Assembly: GCA_900548125.1 (NCBI GenBank) | Contig: URJN01000147.1 | Location: 1-5,761, forward strand | DNA length: 5,761 nucleotides | Origin: an uncultured Eubacteriales bacterium | GTDB taxonomy: Bacteria > Bacillota > Clostridia > Christensenellales > Aristaeellaceae | Direction: 5' to 3' | Shown: positions 1 to 5,512 of the stretch, one piece after another | How the letters are laid out: every line of letters starts with the position of its first letter | Numbering within the stretch: the stretch's first letter is position 1 | Position numbers and translations under genes: made by a program | Notes under the pieces: generated by a model | The model's input: the letters and a program-made list of their open reading frames with translations, nothing else | The model's database searches: none | What the model was told of the DNA's origin: nothing

Positions 1-3
1 CCG

Positions 4-24
4 GCAGGGAACTGAGTTCCCTGC
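4..24. repeat. Perfect 10-bp inverted repeat at the left edge
   Basis: GCAGGGAACT (4-13) is followed by a single G and then by its exact reverse complement AGTTCCCTGC (15-24). It could form a short GC-rich hairpin in RNA on either strand. There is no T-run directly after it on either strand, so a classical intrinsic terminator is not supported. The sequence before base 1 is not visible, so its relation to a neighbouring gene is unknown. Confidence 0.5.
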
Positions 25-39
25 ACCCTCCACTGTGCT

Positions 40-183
40 GTCGCTTTGCGGCAGCTGATGTGAATCCTTTTCTGCCGCTTTGAAGCGAAAATAGGAGTTT
101 AAGCCTTCTCTGCCCATCTGCAACAACGTCGCTTTGCGGCAGCTGATGTGAATCGTTTTGAGCTGCTTTGCGGCAGCCGATGT
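40..183. repeat. Intergenic direct-repeat cluster (core GCTTTGCGGCAGCTGATGT)
   Basis: A 27-bp sequence occurs identically at 40-66 and 128-154. Its 19-base core GCTTTGCGGCAGCTGATGT (43-61 and 131-149) recurs a third time at 165-183 with one change (CTG to CCG). After each of the two exact copies a further GCTTTG starts exactly 34 bp downstream of the core (77 and 165), so the larger unit of about 43 bp or more is itself repeated with a period of 88 bp. The copy at 77 diverges after GCTTTG. The cluster lies downstream of the 3' end of the minus-strand operon and overlaps no supported gene. The copies and spacings are seen directly; the function is unknown. It resembles a dispersed intergenic element or a small tandem expansion more than a coding remnant. 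Confidence 0.7.
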
Positions 184-233
184 CGGGCGTATTCAGTCTG
201 CCAAAGCTCAAAAAAAGTGAATTACAGCCCGAC
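182..233. repeat. Long bulged inverted repeat downstream of the operon
   Basis: GTCGGGC (182-188) pairs with GCCCGAC (227-233). Going inwards, GT (189-190) can pair with AC (224-225) and ATTCA (191-195) with TGAAT (218-222). This gives about 14 pairs interrupted by two single-base bulges, closing a 22-nt loop that contains a run of seven A (seven T on the minus strand). It lies 63 bp beyond the stop of the membrane-protein gene, so it could be a 3' UTR structure of that operon. The T-run is in the loop, not after the stem, so it is not a standard terminator. The pairing is seen; any role is inference. Confidence 0.35.
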
Positions 234-275
234 GTTTCCCGTATTTTATTATATCAGATGCACAGTCTGATTTCA

Positions 276-296
276 ACCGCGCAGAAAAAACGCGGT
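276..296 (-). other. Short GC hairpin overlapping the operon's last stop codon
   Basis: ACCGCG (276-281) and CGCGGT (291-296) are complementary and close a 9-nt loop that reads as a T-run on the minus strand. The stem shares a base with the TGA stop (298-296) of the membrane-protein gene. No T-tract follows the stem within a few bases on the minus strand, so it is at best a weak or atypical transcript end. I found no convincing intrinsic terminator for this operon anywhere in 1-295. Confidence 0.3.
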
Positions 297-1132
297 CAAA
301 TCAGCTCTTTTTTCTTATGCGTTTCGTTCTGCGGACGCTGACCATAGTGTACGTCTCCGCCGCTTCCCAGCAGCTCATTCACCATGCTCTTCTTCTGCGC
401 CTTGCGGACAGCCGCCTTCTTGGCTTTGCGCTGCATGGTCTGCCTCTTACGCCAGACAGCGGGCGCGCGCAGATAGCCGATGACGCACGCCAGCGGATAG
501 GTCATCACCATCAGCGGGGAGAGCCTGTCAATCAGCTCAACCATCGTCTGCGGGTCGGGGAACAGGTTGATATAGACCAGCACGGTCAGGCGGACAATCA
601 GGCGAATGATGTCCTTCGCGCCCACTGCCGCCGTCTGCGCATAAGCCGCAAGCGGTGCCATCACATCTTCCCGCGCGCCATACGTTTCCGTCAGCCACGT
701 CGGCAGATCCTGAAGCGCATAGGTATACGGCTGAGCCGTCACAGCGAGGTAAATAGCAAGAGCCAGCGGAATACCAAACACAATCAGGCATGCCAATACT
801 GCCTTCATCGGCTGCCAGCATGCCGCTTCCTCGCGCTTTTCCAGCGTCTTGCCCTCTTTTTCGAGCTTGTCTGCGGCGTGGCTTGCGTCTACGTCGGTCA
901 CGCCGCGCGTCAGCCCTTCACTGTAACACATCAGCAAAATACCCGACACGATTGCCAGCGAGATGATATCCCGAAGCAGCACAGAGCCGATGGCCTGCAA
1001 TGCGCTGAACATCAGCCCCATCACAACGACCGCCGCCAAAATCACCGCCATCTTGCCCGCTATCGGGAGAACCCTGCCCAAGCCCCAGTGCCTGGCGCGT
1101 CGAATGGGCTTCACCGTCTTTTTCTTATTCAT
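296..1132 (-). CDS. Unrecognised multi-span membrane protein with basic C-terminal tail (278 aa)
   Basis: I do not recognise a family. The 278-aa protein starts with a basic stretch (MNKKKTVKPIRRARH) and then has hydrophobic segments at about residues 21-45, 51-70, 109-131, 173-191 and 205-222, suggesting four or five membrane spans. A charged, possibly helical segment (about 80-108, E/K-rich) sits between spans 2 and 3. The C-terminal 55 residues are rich in Lys/Arg and end in a polar tail, presumably cytoplasmic by the positive-inside rule. The start at 1132 is chosen because an AGGAGG (1145-1140) lies 7 nt upstream and because its ATG overlaps the TGA of the cyclo-ligase gene as ATGA. A longer in-frame reading from 1243 would only add the antisense-like, arginine-rich translation of the upstream gene. 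It is the last gene of the alr operon. No catalytic motif is visible and function is unknown. Confidence 0.82.
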   Translation of the reverse strand: MNKKKTVKPIRRARHWGLGRVLPIAGKMAVILAAVVVMGLMFSALQAIGSVLLRDIISLAIVSGILLMCYSEGLTRGVTDVDASHAADKLEKEGKTLEKREEAACWQPMKAVLACLIVFGIPLALAIYLAVTAQPYTYALQDLPTWLTETYGAREDVMAPLAAYAQTAAVGAKDIIRLIVRLTVLVYINLFPDPQTMVELIDRLSPLMVMTYPLACVIGYLRAPAVWRKRQTMQRKAKKAAVRKAQKKSMVNELLGSGGDVHYGQRPQNETHKKKELI

Positions 1133-1710
1133 GTTCTTTCCTCCTGCCTGAAAATCAAGGTTTCCTCCGGTGTAACGACGGCGTCCATCCGCGCGTCGTG
1201 CTTCTCTGTCGGAACGCTGTCCATCAGCGCAAACCCGTGGCATACGCCGACGCGGAACGCGCGTGTCTTGAGAATGTATCGGTCATAGTAGCCGCCGCCC
1301 TGACCGATGCGCCCGCCCGCGCGGTCAAACGCCGTGCCGGGAATGAGCATCAGGTCAATCGCATCCGGCGGCACAATCGGACAGCTTTCGTCGGGCTCCC
1401 AAATGCCGTATGCGCCCTGCCTGAGCTGACGCTGCTCCGTCACGATGAAGGCGTCCATATCGCCGCTTTCTCCGCATCGAGGAAGCGCAAGCAGCCGTCC
1501 GGAAGCCCGTATATCCTCCATGATTCGCCGCATGGAAAGCTCTCCGCGCACGGCGGCATACGCCATGACTGTCCGCGCCGTGCGATAGCAATCCATGCGT
1601 ATGACCTGCGCATAAACGCCGTCGGCGGCGCGCTGCTGCTCCTCCTCGCTCAAATCGCAGCGCAAACGGCGCATCTGTCGGCGGATCTCCGCCTTGTCCA
1701 CGCCGCTCAT
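1129..1710 (-). CDS. yqgN: 5-formyltetrahydrofolate cyclo-ligase (5,10-methenyl-THF synthetase)
   Basis: Predicted cytoplasmic enzyme that uses ATP to convert 5-formyl-THF to 5,10-methenyl-THF, returning the stored and inhibitory folate to the one-carbon pool (YqgN/YgfA/MTHFS family). The 193-aa length is normal. Family signatures are visible: a basic N-terminal helix (AEIRRQMRRLR), AYAAVRGELS (about 50-59) before the ALPR strand (75-78), GIWEP (102-106), IPGTAFD (123-129), and the glycine-rich nucleotide/substrate loop G-x-R-x-GQGGGYYDRY (133-145). The C-terminal VPTEKHDARMDAVVTPEE stretch is also typical. The start at 1710 is preferred over an upstream in-frame Met at 1752 because it gives the usual N-terminus and forms an ATGA overlap with the alr stop. 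No clear Shine-Dalgarno precedes it, so translation probably depends on ribosomes finishing alr. Its own TGA overlaps the next gene's ATG in the same way. Confidence 0.93.
   Translation of the reverse strand: MSGVDKAEIRRQMRRLRCDLSEEEQQRAADGVYAQVIRMDCYRTARTVMAYAAVRGELSMRRIMEDIRASGRLLALPRCGESGDMDAFIVTEQRQLRQGAYGIWEPDESCPIVPPDAIDLMLIPGTAFDRAGGRIGQGGGYYDRYILKTRAFRVGVCHGFALMDSVPTEKHDARMDAVVTPEETLIFRQEERT
1140..1145 (-). promoter_or_regulatory. Shine-Dalgarno AGGAGG for the membrane-protein gene
   Basis: CCTCCT on the plus strand reads AGGAGG on the minus strand, 7 nt before the ATG at 1132. It lies inside the final codons of the cyclo-ligase gene. It fixes the start of the membrane protein at 1132 and shows that this gene can initiate on its own as well as by coupling through the ATGA overlap. 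Confidence 0.8.
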
Positions 1711-2819
1711 TCGTGGATGTACACGCGCGGCACGCGGGCAGACGGCGAGCAAAGCACCTCATAGCTGATGGTATCCAGCCACGACGCCATCTCGTCCGCG
1801 TCGATGCAGTCCCCTCCCTGACGACCGAGCAGAACAGCCTCGTCGCCCGTCTGTGCGCCGGGGATATCCGTCACATCGACCATCATCTGATCCATGCACA
1901 CGCGCCCGATAATCGGCGCGCGCTTTCCCCTGACGAGGACACAGCCCTTTCCGGAAATGCCCCTGCGATACCCATCCGCATAGCCGACCGGAAGGGTCAT
2001 CACGACCGTCGGACGCTTGGCTTCAAACACGCCGCCATAGCTCACCCGATCGCCCGGCTGAATGGTCTTGACGAATACGCCGCGCGTCACCCAGCGCATC
2101 GCAGGCATCAGCCCCGCCGCTTCCGGCACGGGCGGATAGCCGTACAGCGCAATGCCGCCGCGCACCATGTCCGCATGCGCCTGCGGATAGCGGAAGATGC
2201 TGGCGGTATTAGCGGCATGGCGGATGATTTTCTGCGGATGCACAGACGCAATGGCGTCGCAGAGCGTTTCAAACCGCGCAATCTGCGCCCGTGTTCCCGA
2301 CGCATCTTCCTCATCCGCCGTCGCCATATGCGTAAAGCATCCCGTCAGCTCAATTCCCGGCAGACTGTCGATGAGCCTGACCAGCGTCCTGACCTCGTCC
2401 TCCGTGCGCACGCCGATGCGGTTCATACCCGTATCCAGCTTCAAATGCACCTTTGCCGTTTTGCCGAGCAGCTGTCCCGCGTTTGCCAGCGCGCGAATCC
2501 GCGCTTCATCAAAGACCACCTGCGTCAGCTCGCTTTGCACGACATCGTGCGCCGCTGCTTCCTCAATGCCGCCCAGCACGAGAATCGGCGCCGTGACGCC
2601 CGCATGCCTCAGTTCAATGCCCTCCTCCGGTATGGCGACGGCGAGCATATCCGCTCCCGCCTCCAATGCCGCCTTTGCGACAGGAACCGCGCCATGCCCA
2701 TAGGCATTCGCCTTCACGACAGCGAGGAATTTCGCCCCGCCCGCAACATGGGCTTTCATCACGCCGACATTGTGCCGTATCGCCGCAAGGTCAATTTCAC
2801 AAATTGTATACCGCTGCAT
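1707..2819 (-). CDS. alr: Alanine racemase, PLP-dependent
   Basis: Interconverts L- and D-alanine with pyridoxal phosphate, supplying D-Ala for peptidoglycan; cytoplasmic, normally a dimer. The 370-aa length is typical. The N-terminal TIM-barrel carries the PLP lysine in VKANAYGHG (K36, with Y40). KLDTGMNRIG follows, with K127 at the position of the carboxylated lysine of the Geobacillus enzyme and R134 near it. H201 lies in the RHAANTAS stretch, and R220 in RGGIALYG is the residue that usually contacts the PLP ring nitrogen. The C-terminal beta domain has the second catalytic base Y261 (SYGG), the CMDQ box (M309) and Y353 (ISYEVLC). All key residues are present, so it should be active. The start at 2819 gives the usual N-terminus (M-x-x-Y-x-x-x-EIDL); an in-frame stop lies nine codons upstream and only a weak purine-rich stretch precedes the ATG. 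It is the first gene of a three-gene operon and overlaps the cyclo-ligase start by four bases. Confidence 0.96.
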   Translation of the reverse strand: MQRYTICEIDLAAIRHNVGVMKAHVAGGAKFLAVVKANAYGHGAVPVAKAALEAGADMLAVAIPEEGIELRHAGVTAPILVLGGIEEAAAHDVVQSELTQVVFDEARIRALANAGQLLGKTAKVHLKLDTGMNRIGVRTEDEVRTLVRLIDSLPGIELTGCFTHMATADEEDASGTRAQIARFETLCDAIASVHPQKIIRHAANTASIFRYPQAHADMVRGGIALYGYPPVPEAAGLMPAMRWVTRGVFVKTIQPGDRVSYGGVFEAKRPTVVMTLPVGYADGYRRGISGKGCVLVRGKRAPIIGRVCMDQMMVDVTDIPGAQTGDEAVLLGRQGGDCIDADEMASWLDTISYEVLCSPSARVPRVYIHE

Positions 2820-2889
2820 AAACGCGCCCGCTTTCTCTGTCTGTCATATAAGTTCATCGCGATTTCTCCGGTCTGCGAAGCATGCTCCC

Positions 2890-2895
2890 ATTATA
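2890..2895 (-). promoter_or_regulatory. Probable -10 box (TATAAT) of the alr operon
   Basis: On the minus strand a consensus TATAAT sits about 70 bases before the alr start. The expected -35 position, 17 bp further up, falls in a T-rich stretch (around TTTCTT) that matches TTGACA poorly. This would give an untranslated leader of roughly 60 nt. The -10 match is seen directly; its use as a sigma-A promoter is inference. Confidence 0.5.
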
Positions 2896-2950
2896 CCGCG
2901 ATTCATTCAAAAAAGAAAGTTTCTTCTTTTTCCCGCCGTCCGCTCATATG

Positions 2951-2980
2951 CCTTGACAGGAGTTTTTTTATCAAGGAGGG
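2951..2980 (+). promoter_or_regulatory. Strong ribosome binding site with a hairpin that can cover it
   Basis: AAGGAGGG (2973-2980) is a near-perfect Shine-Dalgarno 5 nt before the ATG at 2986 and fixes that start. Immediately upstream CCTTGA (2951-2956) is the exact complement of TCAAGG (2971-2976), which includes the first bases of the Shine-Dalgarno. The 14-nt loop contains GGAG followed by seven T. The hairpin could modestly mask the site, but it has only six pairs, so any regulatory role is speculative. Confidence 0.55.
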
Positions 2981-2985
2981 ACTGC

Positions 2986-4011
2986 ATGGATATCCTTTTT
3001 TGTGCGCTGGCACTTCTGAGCGGCGTTGTCGGCGCGGGCTTTGCCTCCGGCAGGGAGCTTGTCCGCTTCTTCGCCTGCCATGGCTTTGCTTCCGGCATCG
3101 CCATACTCGGTGCGCTCGCCATGCTTGCCGCTCTGTTTCTCCGGCTCTGTACGCAGCTGGCGCACGGCGGCGTTTCCTCCCTGCCCGCGCTCTGCCGTCT
3201 GCGCTGGGGAAACCGCTTTGCCGCCCTGTCCTCTGCGCTGTTCGTGCTGCTCTGCGCCATGACGGGCGGCGCGATGCTCGCCGCCTGTGCGGAGCTTTTC
3301 GCCCTGACGCTGCCCATACGCCATGCCTCCGCCTTGGGGATGGTCGTGACGCTGCTGCTCGCGCTCATTCTCTCTGTAAAGGACATGCGCGGGCTGGCGC
3401 TCATCGGCGCCATGCTCAGTGCGCTGCTTCCGTTTTTTCTGCTCAGGCTGCTCCGTCTGCCGGTCGGGGAGGCGTGCTTTGAGCCTGTCCTTCCGCCGGA
3501 TTCGCCTCTGCGCGCGCTGACGGACGGCGCGCTTTACGGTGCGCTGAACGCCGCCATGCTCGCAGGAGAACTGCCGATGCTGCTGACGCTTTCCCGCGAA
3601 AACCGGCGTCGAAGCGTCGCCCTGTTCTGCCTGATTTTCGGTGCGATGCTGATGCTCGGCGTTTCCGTCTGCCGCCGTCACATGCAGTCCATCCTCCTCC
3701 AGCCGCTCCCCTTTGTCTGGCTCAGCCGTTCTCTCGGCGTGAGCGGCTATCGGCTCGTCGCGCTGTGCCTGTATGCCGCCGCGCTTTCAACGCTGTGCGC
3801 CATGCTCTGCGCCGCCGCGCGTATGCTCCTTCCCTCGCGGAGTCTCCCCGTGCGGCTGGGGCTTGCCTGCCTGCTCAGCCTGCTGTTCGCGCATCTGGGC
3901 TTTGGGCATATCATTCAAAGCGTCTATCCGATTCTCGGCGCGGTCTGCGCGGGGCTGCTGCTTCTGCTCTGCCTGCCGCTTCATCAGAAGGCAAGCATAT
4001 CCGACAGATAA
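2986..4011 (+). CDS. YkvI-family polytopic membrane protein (APC-type transporter-like)
   Basis: A 341-aa, almost wholly hydrophobic protein. Its N-terminus carries VVGAGFASGRELVRFF (14-29), the signature of the YkvI family (COG3949), whose members are related to the APC/LeuT-fold amino-acid transporters; the glycine-rich break in the first helix is where such transporters usually bind substrate or ion. Further family-like elements are LYGALNAAMLAGELP (about 183-197) and FGHIIQSVYPILG (306-318) near the C-terminus. Hydrophobic stretches suggest about ten spans, around 3-20, 35-57, 78-107, 115-130, 135-157, 180-200, 208-228, 253-280, 288-304 and 311-332. No substrate can be assigned. The start is set by AAGGAGGG 5 nt upstream; an in-frame Met at 2770 would only add sequence antisense to alr. 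It is transcribed away from alr and its 3' end overlaps the convergent M1-like gene by 28 bp, with no terminator between them. Confidence 0.87.
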   Translation: MDILFCALALLSGVVGAGFASGRELVRFFACHGFASGIAILGALAMLAALFLRLCTQLAHGGVSSLPALCRLRWGNRFAALSSALFVLLCAMTGGAMLAACAELFALTLPIRHASALGMVVTLLLALILSVKDMRGLALIGAMLSALLPFFLLRLLRLPVGEACFEPVLPPDSPLRALTDGALYGALNAAMLAGELPMLLTLSRENRRRSVALFCLIFGAMLMLGVSVCRRHMQSILLQPLPFVWLSRSLGVSGYRLVALCLYAAALSTLCAMLCAAARMLLPSRSLPVRLGLACLLSLLFAHLGFGHIIQSVYPILGAVCAGLLLLLCLPLHQKASISDR

Positions 4012-5399
4012 CCGTCCCACGCGCTGCCGGTCGCCTGCTCCAATGCGCTTTCCAGCTTTTCAAGACTGCCCGTGCCGCCCGCGTTCTCGTCCGCATAGAT
4101 TTGCAGCGCGCGAATGAACGCCTCGCCGCCGACCGCCGTGTCGATTCCCATCAGGCTTGCCGCGCCCTGATCGCGCAGAACCTGCGTCATCTCGCTGTCA
4201 TCGCCGAAATGCTCGGTCGATGCGCCGACGTTCACGCCATGCGGACGGGTCAGGCGCATGGCAACCTCGACCTCGCTGTAAAAGCGTTTTTCATACGCCG
4301 CATCCCCTTCGCGTCCGCGATAGGCAAGCAGTTCCACGCAGGACGCAAGCGTCTGACTCAGCCACGGCGCGTTCCACGGGTCGTTTTCGATCTGAACGCC
4401 GAAAATCTGCCGCGCACAGAGCCGCGTCAGCTGCTGCAAGAGCGCATCTCCCTTCTTCGTGCCGTCCACTGCCAGAAGCGCGGTGCCGATGGTGCCGTCC
4501 TCATGCCCCGACTGCGCCTGAACAACCGTCAGCGACGGGAAGGGATATGCCAGACCGACGTTCTCGACGGCTTCCAGAGCCTTACATGCCGCCTCCAGAA
4601 GCCGCGCCGCCGTGCGGCTGTTTTCAGCGAGCGCGGTCACGAGGATATCGCCGCTCATCGCCTGCCGCATGCTTCCTCCCGCGCGCATGGCAAGGGAGAT
4701 GTCGCGCGCGCCTTCAAGCTGCATCGTCAGCGTCTTCGTTCCGTCGCCGTTTTGCTGTTCAGCCGTCCATGCGCCGCCAAACGCGGCTTTGACCTTCTCC
4801 GGAACAGTCAATGCCATCTGGATATCGACAGGCTGCGCGTAGCTCGTTTCGGCAAGCGCGTCGTAAGCATCCGTCCGCCACGCGCCGTTTTCCCACATCG
4901 CCGGCATCGGAAGCGCACCGATGAGCAGCGCACTGTCGTCCGTCCGGGCGATTTCGCTCTCCCCTCGCGGAATGGTCAGCGCAAAATGAAGGGAAATGTC
5001 CGCCATGTCGCCGCTTTTAAGCGCATACGGCACGCGAAGCACGGACGGGTCGTCCGCATCCGGCGCAAACGACGTTTCTTTCCCGTCGATGGTCATTTCG
5101 GATACGACCATGCTTCCCTTCCGAACGCCGTTCGCATACAGGCGAAAGACCAGCTCGGTCAGCTCCCCGCCCGTTCTGTTCGTCGTCGTCAGCTGCATAT
5201 TGCCCTTCAGCGTGCGCATGTCCTCCGTCGCCTGCGCGGTGATCAACATGCTGTCCCGTTCGGCATTTTGCCGCATCGCGGGCAGCTTCGCAAGCATGGT
5301 CTTTTGCCCCCTGCTCAGCCCAAACGCACAGCTCACGCCCAATATCACCAGCACCGCCGCCAGCATCCATGCGTTGCGTCTTGAAAAAAGTCCTTTCAT
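3984..5399 (-). CDS. Membrane-anchored M1 (gluzincin) peptidase-like protein, predicted catalytically dead
   Basis: A 471-aa protein with a short basic N-terminus (MKGLFSRR) and one hydrophobic segment (about 11-29), so an uncleaved signal anchor with the bulk outside the cell. Residues about 50-235 resemble the N-terminal beta domain of clostridial M1 aminopeptidases (ELTELVFRLYANGVRKG around 79-95; VDIQMALTVP at 191-200). Residues about 250-360 match the catalytic domain: YPFPSLTVVQ (285-294), then ENDPWNAPWL (338-347), the usual GNDPWNEPWL-like loop. Counting from that loop, HExxH falls on R326-L327-C328-A329-R330, and the third zinc ligand Glu, 18 residues on, on Q349. The transition-state Tyr of the VxYxKGA-type motif falls on R409 (VLRDQGA, 407-413). 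The C-terminal helical part (about 415-471) is conserved in character. Loss of all ligands argues against peptidase activity. The frame is intact and GGAGG (5410-5406) precedes the ATG by 6 nt, so it is not a decaying pseudogene. Family assignment rests on motif spacing read by eye. Confidence 0.85.
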   Translation of the reverse strand: MKGLFSRRNAWMLAAVLVILGVSCAFGLSRGQKTMLAKLPAMRQNAERDSMLITAQATEDMRTLKGNMQLTTTNRTGGELTELVFRLYANGVRKGSMVVSEMTIDGKETSFAPDADDPSVLRVPYALKSGDMADISLHFALTIPRGESEIARTDDSALLIGALPMPAMWENGAWRTDAYDALAETSYAQPVDIQMALTVPEKVKAAFGGAWTAEQQNGDGTKTLTMQLEGARDISLAMRAGGSMRQAMSGDILVTALAENSRTAARLLEAACKALEAVENVGLAYPFPSLTVVQAQSGHEDGTIGTALLAVDGTKKGDALLQQLTRLCARQIFGVQIENDPWNAPWLSQTLASCVELLAYRGREGDAAYEKRFYSEVEVAMRLTRPHGVNVGASTEHFGDDSEMTQVLRDQGAASLMGIDTAVGGEAFIRALQIYADENAGGTGSLEKLESALEQATGSAWDGYLSDMLAF

Positions 5400-5405
5400 A
5401 TCATT

Positions 5406-5410
5406 CCTCC
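5406..5410 (-). promoter_or_regulatory. Shine-Dalgarno GGAGG of the M1-like gene
   Basis: CCTCC on the plus strand reads GGAGG on the minus strand, 6 nt before the ATG at 5399. It decides the start codon and shows that the gene is equipped for efficient translation. Confidence 0.8.
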
Positions 5411-5418
5411 GATTTCTG

Positions 5419-5424
5419 TTTATA
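5419..5424 (-). promoter_or_regulatory. Possible -10 box (TATAAA) for the M1-like gene
   Basis: TATAAA on the minus strand lies in the 65-bp gap between the upstream terminator and the gene. A start of transcription about 7 bases on would leave only a very short leader before the Shine-Dalgarno. No good -35 box is visible at 16-18 bp spacing. A promoter is expected in this gap because a terminator closes the preceding gene, but the exact site is uncertain. Confidence 0.25.
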
Positions 5425-5464
5425 CTGCTCTCTGATAAAAAGCGTGCTGTACGCGCGAAGCAAG

Positions 5465-5506
5465 AAAGAGGGCTGTCAGGTATGCAATTCCCTGACAGCC
5501 CTCTTT
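5465..5506 (-). terminator. Intrinsic terminator of the zinc-ribbon gene
   Basis: AAAGAGGGCTGTCAGG (5465-5480) and CCTGACAGCCCTCTTT (5491-5506) are perfect complements: a 16-bp stem with a 10-nt loop. On the minus strand it begins 6 nt after the TAA of the zinc-ribbon gene and ends in TTTCTTGCTT, an interrupted T-tract. The orientation, position and stem quality make it a terminator for that gene that insulates the M1-like gene. On the plus strand no T-tract follows. Confidence 0.88.
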
Positions 5507-5512
5507 GGCAGT

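Noticed and set aside
40..183. Repeats read as a CRISPR array
   Set aside because: Only three copies with unequal spacing (88 and 34 bp), related sequence between copies, and no cas genes in view.
1133..1243. 37-residue N-terminal extension of the membrane protein
   Set aside because: It overlaps the 3' part of the cyclo-ligase gene, is Arg-rich and without function, while the Met at 1132 has an ideal ribosome binding site and an ATGA overlap.
317..1288. 323-codon open frame on the plus strand opposite the membrane-protein gene
   Set aside because: His/Arg/Gln-rich translation without motifs or ribosome binding site; the minus-strand frame has AGGAGG, coupling and clear membrane spans.
2953..2958. 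TTGACA resembling a -35 box upstream of the YkvI-family gene
   Set aside because: At 16-18 bp spacing the -10 would fall on the Shine-Dalgarno (GAGGGA), which does not resemble TATAAT and would leave no leader.
2770..2985. 72-residue N-terminal extension of the YkvI-family protein
   Set aside because: It is mostly antisense to alr and intergenic DNA. The ATG at 2986 has AAGGAGGG 5 nt upstream and gives the family-typical N-terminus.
1713..3482. 589-codon open frame on the plus strand across alr
   Set aside because: It is antisense to alr, whose catalytic residues are all intact. The translation is rich in Arg/His/Ala with no motif and no ribosome binding site; the open frame is a by-product of GC-rich codon usage.
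3765..5384. 539-codon open frame on the plus strand across the M1-like gene
   Set aside because: It is antisense to the better-supported minus-strand gene, has no Shine-Dalgarno, and gives a low-complexity Arg/Ala/Pro-rich translation with no recognisable domain.
3984..5399. M1-like gene as a decaying pseudogene
   Set aside because: The frame is intact over 471 codons, with a strong Shine-Dalgarno, a clean membrane anchor and exact M1 spacing; decay would be expected to break the frame and the spacing.
5310..5399. Lipoprotein signal (Cys24) in the M1-like protein
   Set aside because: The residues before Cys24 are Gly-Val-Ser; a lipobox needs Leu/Val/Ile at -3, so a plain membrane anchor is more likely.
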